64,000 nt of DNA from the NCBI GenBank assembly GCA_910574865.1, contig CAJTDN010000012.1, positions 117,640-181,639 of the forward strand. Reading direction: 5' to 3'. Each line of letters opens with the position of its first letter. The first letter of the stretch is position 1. A model generated the notes under the pieces. That model did no database searches, was not told the DNA's origin, and saw only the letters and a list, made by a program, of their open reading frames with translations. The stretch comes from Lachnospiraceae bacterium (GTDB lineage: Bacteria > Bacillota > Clostridia > Lachnospirales > Lachnospiraceae). A program made the translations under genes and the position numbers. Below, one piece after another: positions 60,346 through 64,000 of this stretch.

Positions 60346-61464
60346 ATGATTTATGTCGTAAGACAAGGGGATTCGTTGTACACGATTGCCAACCGGACCG
60401 GCGTGCCGGTGTGGAAAATCGCGTTTGACAACCAGATTTTGAACACGGAACGGCTGGCGGTGGGGCAGGCGCTGTTGATCCTGCAACCGGGGGAGGAAGG
60501 AAGCTATCGAAGGGGTATGCATGTCACGGGCTATGCATATCCCTTTATTGAGCCGCACGTGTTGGAACAAGCGTTGCCCGCGCTCAACGAGCTTTTGGTT
60601 TTTTCGTATGGGTTCACGTTCGAGGGGGAATTGGTTCCGCCGTGGCGCGACGACCTCTGGATGATCGAGCAGGCCTGGGAAAATGGCGTGCGGCCGATGA
60701 TGGTGTTGACCCCGTTCACGGAAGGGGCGTTTAATAACCAGCTGGTGCGGGCCGTCTCGGAGAACGAGGGCGTGCAGGATCAATTGATTGCCAACGTGCT
60801 TGCGACGGTGAAGGAGCGGGGCTTTGCCGGGGTGGACATTGATTTCGAATACATTTTGCCGGAAGACCGCGTGGGTTACGCTCAGTTCGTGGGACGCATG
60901 CGGGAAACGTTGAATGCCGGCGGCTACCAGGTTTCCGTCGCATTGGTCCCGAAGGATCGGGCGGACCAGCCGGGGCTTTTGTACGAGGGAATGGATTACG
61001 CGCTGCTCGGGGAGGCGGCGAACTTCGTGTTCTTGATGACGTACGAGTGGGGGTACACGTATAGCCCGCCGATGGCCGTGGCCCCATTGAACAAGGTGCG
61101 CCAGATTGTCGAGTACGCGCTGACGGAAATCCCGCGGGAAAAGATTTTGATGGGGATTCCCAATTACGGGTATAATTGGACACTGCCGTATGAGAGGGGC
61201 GTTTCAAAGGCACAGACGATTGGAAACGTCGAAGCGGTACGGCTGGCTGCAGATAATAACGCCCAAATCCAGTTCGCGGAAATTGCCCAGAGCCCGTTCT
61301 TTACTTATGAAAGAGGCGGGGTGCGCCACGAGGTGTGGTTCGAGGATGTTCGAAGCATCGAGGTAAAGCTTGACTTGGCGGTGGATTATGGGCTGCATGG
61401 CGTGGGATATTGGAACTTGATGAAGCCGTTTCGGGCAAACTGGCTGATGTTGGAGCGGGAATAG
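60346..61464 (+). CDS. LysM-GH18 spore cortex-type glycoside hydrolase
   Basis: A 372-residue protein with one N-terminal LysM domain (IYVVRQGDSLYTIANRTGVPVWKIAFDNQI...LAVGQALLI, ~2-46) and a GH18 barrel (~60-360). The catalytic motif is GVDIDFEYI with acid Glu168 (DxxDxDxE form), followed by VSVALVPK, FLMTYEWGYTYSPPMAVAP (~226-245) and IPNYGYNW. This matches SleL/YaaH N-acetylglucosaminidases that degrade muramic-delta-lactam-containing cortex during germination. No signal peptide, as in SleL, which is placed in the spore coat from the mother cell. AGAGGGG precedes ATG 60346. Confidence 0.92.
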   Translation: MIYVVRQGDSLYTIANRTGVPVWKIAFDNQILNTERLAVGQALLILQPGEEGSYRRGMHVTGYAYPFIEPHVLEQALPALNELLVFSYGFTFEGELVPPWRDDLWMIEQAWENGVRPMMVLTPFTEGAFNNQLVRAVSENEGVQDQLIANVLATVKERGFAGVDIDFEYILPEDRVGYAQFVGRMRETLNAGGYQVSVALVPKDRADQPGLLYEGMDYALLGEAANFVFLMTYEWGYTYSPPMAVAPLNKVRQIVEYALTEIPREKILMGIPNYGYNWTLPYERGVSKAQTIGNVEAVRLAADNNAQIQFAEIAQSPFFTYERGGVRHEVWFEDVRSIEVKLDLAVDYGLHGVGYWNLMKPFRANWLMLERE

Positions 61465-61524
61465 TTTTGGATGGCGCGTCATATAATGGAGCGACGTGGT
61501 ATATTTGTTTTGAGGAGTTTTTAC

Positions 61525-62025
61525 ATGATTGAAAAACTGAACGGGATGCCGGAAGCGGCGGCCAAAATTTCAGGGACGAAGGAATACCCGGAAATCCAGG
61601 GAATGGTGTATTTTTTCGAGGTGTATGGGGGAACCATCGTGATGGCGGAGATTTACGGGTTGCCGGACGATGAGTGGAAGGACGTCGGAAAGTTCTTTGG
61701 ATTCCATATTCACGAGGGCGGCCGTTGCGCCGGGGAGAGGCCGCCGCTTAGCGAGACAGGGGAGCATTATAACCCAAACGGGATGCAGCACCCGTTCCAC
61801 GCGGGTGATTTGCCGCCGCTGCTGTCCGTGGACGGCACGGCGTGGTACGCGGTGTACACGGGGCGGTTCCATCCGGACGACGTGGTCGGGAAGACCGTGG
61901 TCATCCATGATGGAAGTGACGATTTCCAGACGCAGCCGTCGGGGAACAGCGGGGCCAAGATTGCCTGCGGGGTGATAAGGGAGCAAGAGGGTTACATGTC
62001 GGATCCTGGCCAGTCAACACGCTGA
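61525..62025 (+). CDS. Cu/Zn superoxide dismutase-like protein without a signal peptide
   Basis: A 166-residue SodC-fold protein: copper ligands His61 and His63 in GFHIHEGGRC, HYNPNGMQHPFHAGDLPPL (~80-98) with bridging and zinc His/Asp, VVIHDGSDDFQTQPSGNSGAKIACGVI (~129-155) with the last copper His, and the two Cys (GGRC, IACG) of the family disulphide. All metal ligands appear present. Bacterial SodC proteins are normally secreted, but no signal peptide or lipobox is visible from ATG 61525 (GAGGAG 7 bases upstream), and the longer frame from 61471 adds no signal either. A cytoplasmic Cu/Zn SOD, or a metal-binding relative in an anaerobe, would be unusual. Confidence 0.85.
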   Translation: MIEKLNGMPEAAAKISGTKEYPEIQGMVYFFEVYGGTIVMAEIYGLPDDEWKDVGKFFGFHIHEGGRCAGERPPLSETGEHYNPNGMQHPFHAGDLPPLLSVDGTAWYAVYTGRFHPDDVVGKTVVIHDGSDDFQTQPSGNSGAKIACGVIREQEGYMSDPGQSTR

Positions 62026-62057
62026 TTGGCCGGGAGGGTGAACATTCAAGAAAAAGG

Positions 62058-62101
62058 GAACCCGTGCCAATTGACAAGTCGATTGACACGGGTTCTTTTT
62101 T
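62058..62101. terminator. Terminator between convergent genes
   Basis: GAACCCGTG (62058-62066) pairs with CACGGGTTC (62087-62095), extended by CAAT/ATTG inside the loop, followed by six T (62096-62101). The minus-strand gene ends at 62101 and the complement of the upstream side is also T-rich, so it should work both ways. Confidence 0.8.
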
Positions 62102-62925
62102 CATTCGTTCACGTAATTCGCGGAATATTTTTTCAAATATAATTTCTCCAGCCCGCCAATCAGGGCGTAGAGGCCCATCGCCATGATGCAGAGCAGGACG
62201 ATGGACATCAAGAGCCAATCCATTTTAAATACTTGTGAAGAGTAAATGATCAAATATCCAAGCCCGCTGCGCGCGGCCAGAAATTCGCCGATAATCACGC
62301 CGACGAGACATAGTCCGATGTTGACCTTCATGTTGCTGATGATGGCCGGAATCGAGCTTGGCAATACCACCTTGGTTAACGCGTGGAAGCGGCCGCCGCG
62401 CAGGGTGTAGATAAGCTTGATTTTTTCTTCGTCCACGGTCATGAAGCTGGTGTACAAGCTTAAAATGCTGCCGAAGATGGCAACCGACATCCCGGCCGCG
62501 ATGATCGTGGTACGGTTCGCCCCCAGCCAGACGATAAGCAGCGGGGCCAGCGCCGACTTGGGCAGGCTGTTTAGCACCACCAGGTAAGGATCTAAAACTT
62601 CCGAGCATTTGCGGCTGCACCAAAGAAGGACGGCGGCCAGGATGCCGACCAGGGTGACGAGCGCGAAGCTTATGACCGTCTCATAAAGCGTGACGCCAAT
62701 GTGCAGGAAGATGCTGCCGTCTTTTGTCATTTCAAGGAAACACTTCGCGATGCGCGAGGGGCAGCAGAATATGAAGGAGTCGATGATGTCCTTGGCCGCC
62801 GTATATTCCCATAAAAGTAAAAATCCCGCCAGGATGGCGACTCGCAAAAACCATACGATGAACCGGTGCGCGCGCAGGCGGTTCAAATAATTTTGCTGGG
62901 CGGTGGAAACCGTGCTTTTACTCAT
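62101..62925 (-). CDS. ABC importer permease, TauC/SsuC/ThiX type
   Basis: A 274-residue permease with six membrane helices and the EAA loop EEKIKLIYTLRGGRFHALTKVVLPSSIPAIISNMK (~168-202). The family moves sulphonates, nitrate, or thiamine precursors; the substrate here is unknown. It overlaps the ATPase gene by 8 bases. No substrate-binding protein gene is in view: the region upstream of the ATPase (63686-64000) does not code one on this strand. Confidence 0.9.
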   Translation of the reverse strand: MSKSTVSTAQQNYLNRLRAHRFIVWFLRVAILAGFLLLWEYTAAKDIIDSFIFCCPSRIAKCFLEMTKDGSIFLHIGVTLYETVISFALVTLVGILAAVLLWCSRKCSEVLDPYLVVLNSLPKSALAPLLIVWLGANRTTIIAAGMSVAIFGSILSLYTSFMTVDEEKIKLIYTLRGGRFHALTKVVLPSSIPAIISNMKVNIGLCLVGVIIGEFLAARSGLGYLIIYSSQVFKMDWLLMSIVLLCIMAMGLYALIGGLEKLYLKKYSANYVNE

Positions 62926-63685
62926 CGTGATTCAGCTCCTTCCATAATAGGTTGAAATAATGCTTGAATTCCGGCGCGTTGCGGCGGTTCATCGGCGTGT
63001 CCGCCGTGAGGTTGAACGTGACGGGGACGCAGGTTTTCAGGGTGGCGGGCCGCTTGGTGAGCACGAATACGCGGTCGGCGAGGCTGACGGCCTCGGACAA
63101 GTCGTGCGTGACCAGGATTGCCGTCTTTTTTTCGTTGCGTAAAATTTGACCGATGTCGTCCCCGACCGTCAGGCGGGTTTGGTAATCCAGGGCGGAAAAC
63201 GGTTCGTCTAAAAGCAGGATGTCCGGATCCAGGACCAGGGTGCGGACCAGCGCCGCCCGTTGGCGCATGCCCCCCGAAAGCTGTGAGGGCCGGGAATCGG
63301 CAAACGCCCCCAGACCGTAAGACTCGAGAAGCTTCTTGGCCTTTTGCCGGGTCTTGTTTGAAAGCTTATGTTGAATCTCCAATCCCAGAAGGACGTTGTG
63401 GTACACCGTGCGCCATTCGAAAAGGTGGTCGTGCTGCAACATGTAGCCGATGCTGGTGGGATTGTCGTTTAAAGGTTTTCCGTTTAAGTGAATCCATCCG
63501 CTCTCCGGGACAATTAACCCGCAAATCAGGGACAGGAGGGTGGATTTTCCACATCCGGAGGGTCCGACGATGGCGACGAATTCCCCGTTTGCCACGGAAA
63601 ACGTGATGTCTGAAAGTGCCTTGGTCTCTCCCTCTAAGGTATGGTACGCATAATTGATATGGTTGAATTCCAATATCGATTCCAT
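62918..63685 (-). CDS. ABC importer ATPase, TauB/SsuB type
   Basis: A 255-residue ATPase: Walker A GPSGCGKST (~40-48), Q-loop YMLQHDHLFEWRTVYHNV, signature LSGGMRQR (~136-143), Walker B ILLLDEPFSALDYQTR and H-loop VTHDLSEAVSLADRV. The C-terminal ~40 residues follow the TauB/SsuB pattern (VFVLTKRPATLKT). GAGGAG lies 8 bases before the ATG at 63685. With the permease it forms a two-gene minus-strand operon, and a possible -10 TATACT lies upstream. Confidence 0.92.
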   Translation of the reverse strand: MESILEFNHINYAYHTLEGETKALSDITFSVANGEFVAIVGPSGCGKSTLLSLICGLIVPESGWIHLNGKPLNDNPTSIGYMLQHDHLFEWRTVYHNVLLGLEIQHKLSNKTRQKAKKLLESYGLGAFADSRPSQLSGGMRQRAALVRTLVLDPDILLLDEPFSALDYQTRLTVGDDIGQILRNEKKTAILVTHDLSEAVSLADRVFVLTKRPATLKTCVPVTFNLTADTPMNRRNAPEFKHYFNLLWKELNHDE

Positions 63686-63825
63686 GCAGACACTCCTCGC
63701 AAATTCAAAGTATACCTTACATTATGAAAAAATGGGGATTCGGTGAATGGGAAGACGGAGGATGCTAATTGATTTCATCGCTTTAGTTGGAGCGACAAGT
63801 TTATTCGTTTTATGAGGAACCACAC

Positions 63826-63854
63826 TTGTCCGTATGGGCGGAGCATGGTATGAT
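63826..63854 (+). promoter_or_regulatory. Promoter of the terminal RNA candidate
   Basis: TTGTCC (63826-63831), a 17-base spacer and TATGAT (63849-63854). Confidence 0.6.
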
Positions 63855-63860
63855 ATGTAC

Positions 63861-64000
63861 AAATATAATTACTGTGAAACATAATCTTCCGGGTAGCCAA
63901 AAAAGCGCAAACTTCCCCTATCAAGCTTAAAAGAAGTTTTTGAGCCTGTCTGGAAGACTCAGGCGGCAACTACCGGGGCTTCCCAGCCAAGTGCTTTTAG
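63861..64000 (+). ncRNA. Candidate structured RNA, cut by the window end
   Basis: About 140 bases downstream of the promoter have no coding frame but many pairings. CCGGGTAGCC (63889-63898) can close with GGC-AA-CTACCGG (63964-63978), one bulged G. Inside, GCTTAAAA pairs with TTTTTGAGC around GAAG, and CCTGTCT with AGACTCAGG around GGA. The shape (closing stem, purine-rich internal region, two hairpins) could be 6S-like or another regulatory RNA, or the leader of a gene beyond the window. I could not assign a class. Confidence 0.4.

Overview
The window looks like a chromosome segment from a spore-forming member of the Firmicutes, most likely Lachnospiraceae. The evidence is a GC-rich gene set with AGGAGG-type ribosome sites, the sporulation trio spoIIGA-sigE-sigG directly after ftsZ, a second SpoVD-like penicillin-binding protein in the division cluster, and the DUF5717/DUF5716 gene pair that I know mainly from that family. 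No tRNA, rRNA, CRISPR array or intact transposase was seen.

Layout. 1-1.7 kb: the tail of a GH78 rhamnosidase, a DegV protein and a small membrane protein. 1.86-17.4 kb: the division and cell-wall (dcw) cluster mraZ-rsmH-ftsL-pbp-spoVD-mraY-murD-ftsW-ftsQ-[vsr]-ftsZ, then spoIIGA-sigE-sigG. It has a readable MraZ operator and a Spo0A-box array ahead of spoIIGA. 17.5-24.3 kb: HAD phosphatase, small proteins, pth-mfd and a PrsA-like lipoprotein. 24.6-31.4 kb: mixed genes (cytidylate-kinase-like, orphan antitoxin, esterase, mutM, a PadR-DUF1700-DUF4097 operon, a HipA-like kinase). 31.5-36.9 kb: a BceRS-BceAB-type antimicrobial peptide sensing and export module with a Uma2 gene inside it. 37.1-42.6 kb: a three-gene operon of DUF5717, a DUF5716 protein with actin/Hsp70-like traits, and a TPR protein; I consider this the best candidate for an undescribed system. 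43.1-45.9 kb: a polar amino-acid ABC importer.

45.9-57 kb is an accessory island, AT-richer in places. It holds a CAT-like acetyltransferase, a methyltransferase, LysR, hsdM without hsdR, an AAA/PD-(D/E)XK protein, an inverted half-hsdS, a complete DinJ-YafQ pair, two MNT-HEPN pairs, and several gene stubs (LysR tails, an integrase start, a uvrA with its middle deleted). Four copies of a 146-195 bp element with GTTAC...GTAAC ends occur at 24.4, 47.5, 51.9 and 56.7 kb, and a related-looking 167 bp palindrome lies at 42.6 kb. 57.1-63.7 kb: an ABC exporter, a second Uma2, a LysM-GH18 spore-cortex-type hydrolase, a leaderless Cu/Zn superoxide dismutase and a TauBC-type ABC importer pair. The last 140 bases start what looks like a structured RNA.

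The core genes form a coherent programme: lipid II synthesis (mraY, murD), septal polymerisation and cross-linking (ftsW, two class B PBPs), Z-ring assembly (ftsZ, ftsQ, ftsL) and the mother-cell and forespore sigma factors. The accessory island shows repeated gain and decay, with two toxins lost beside intact antitoxins.
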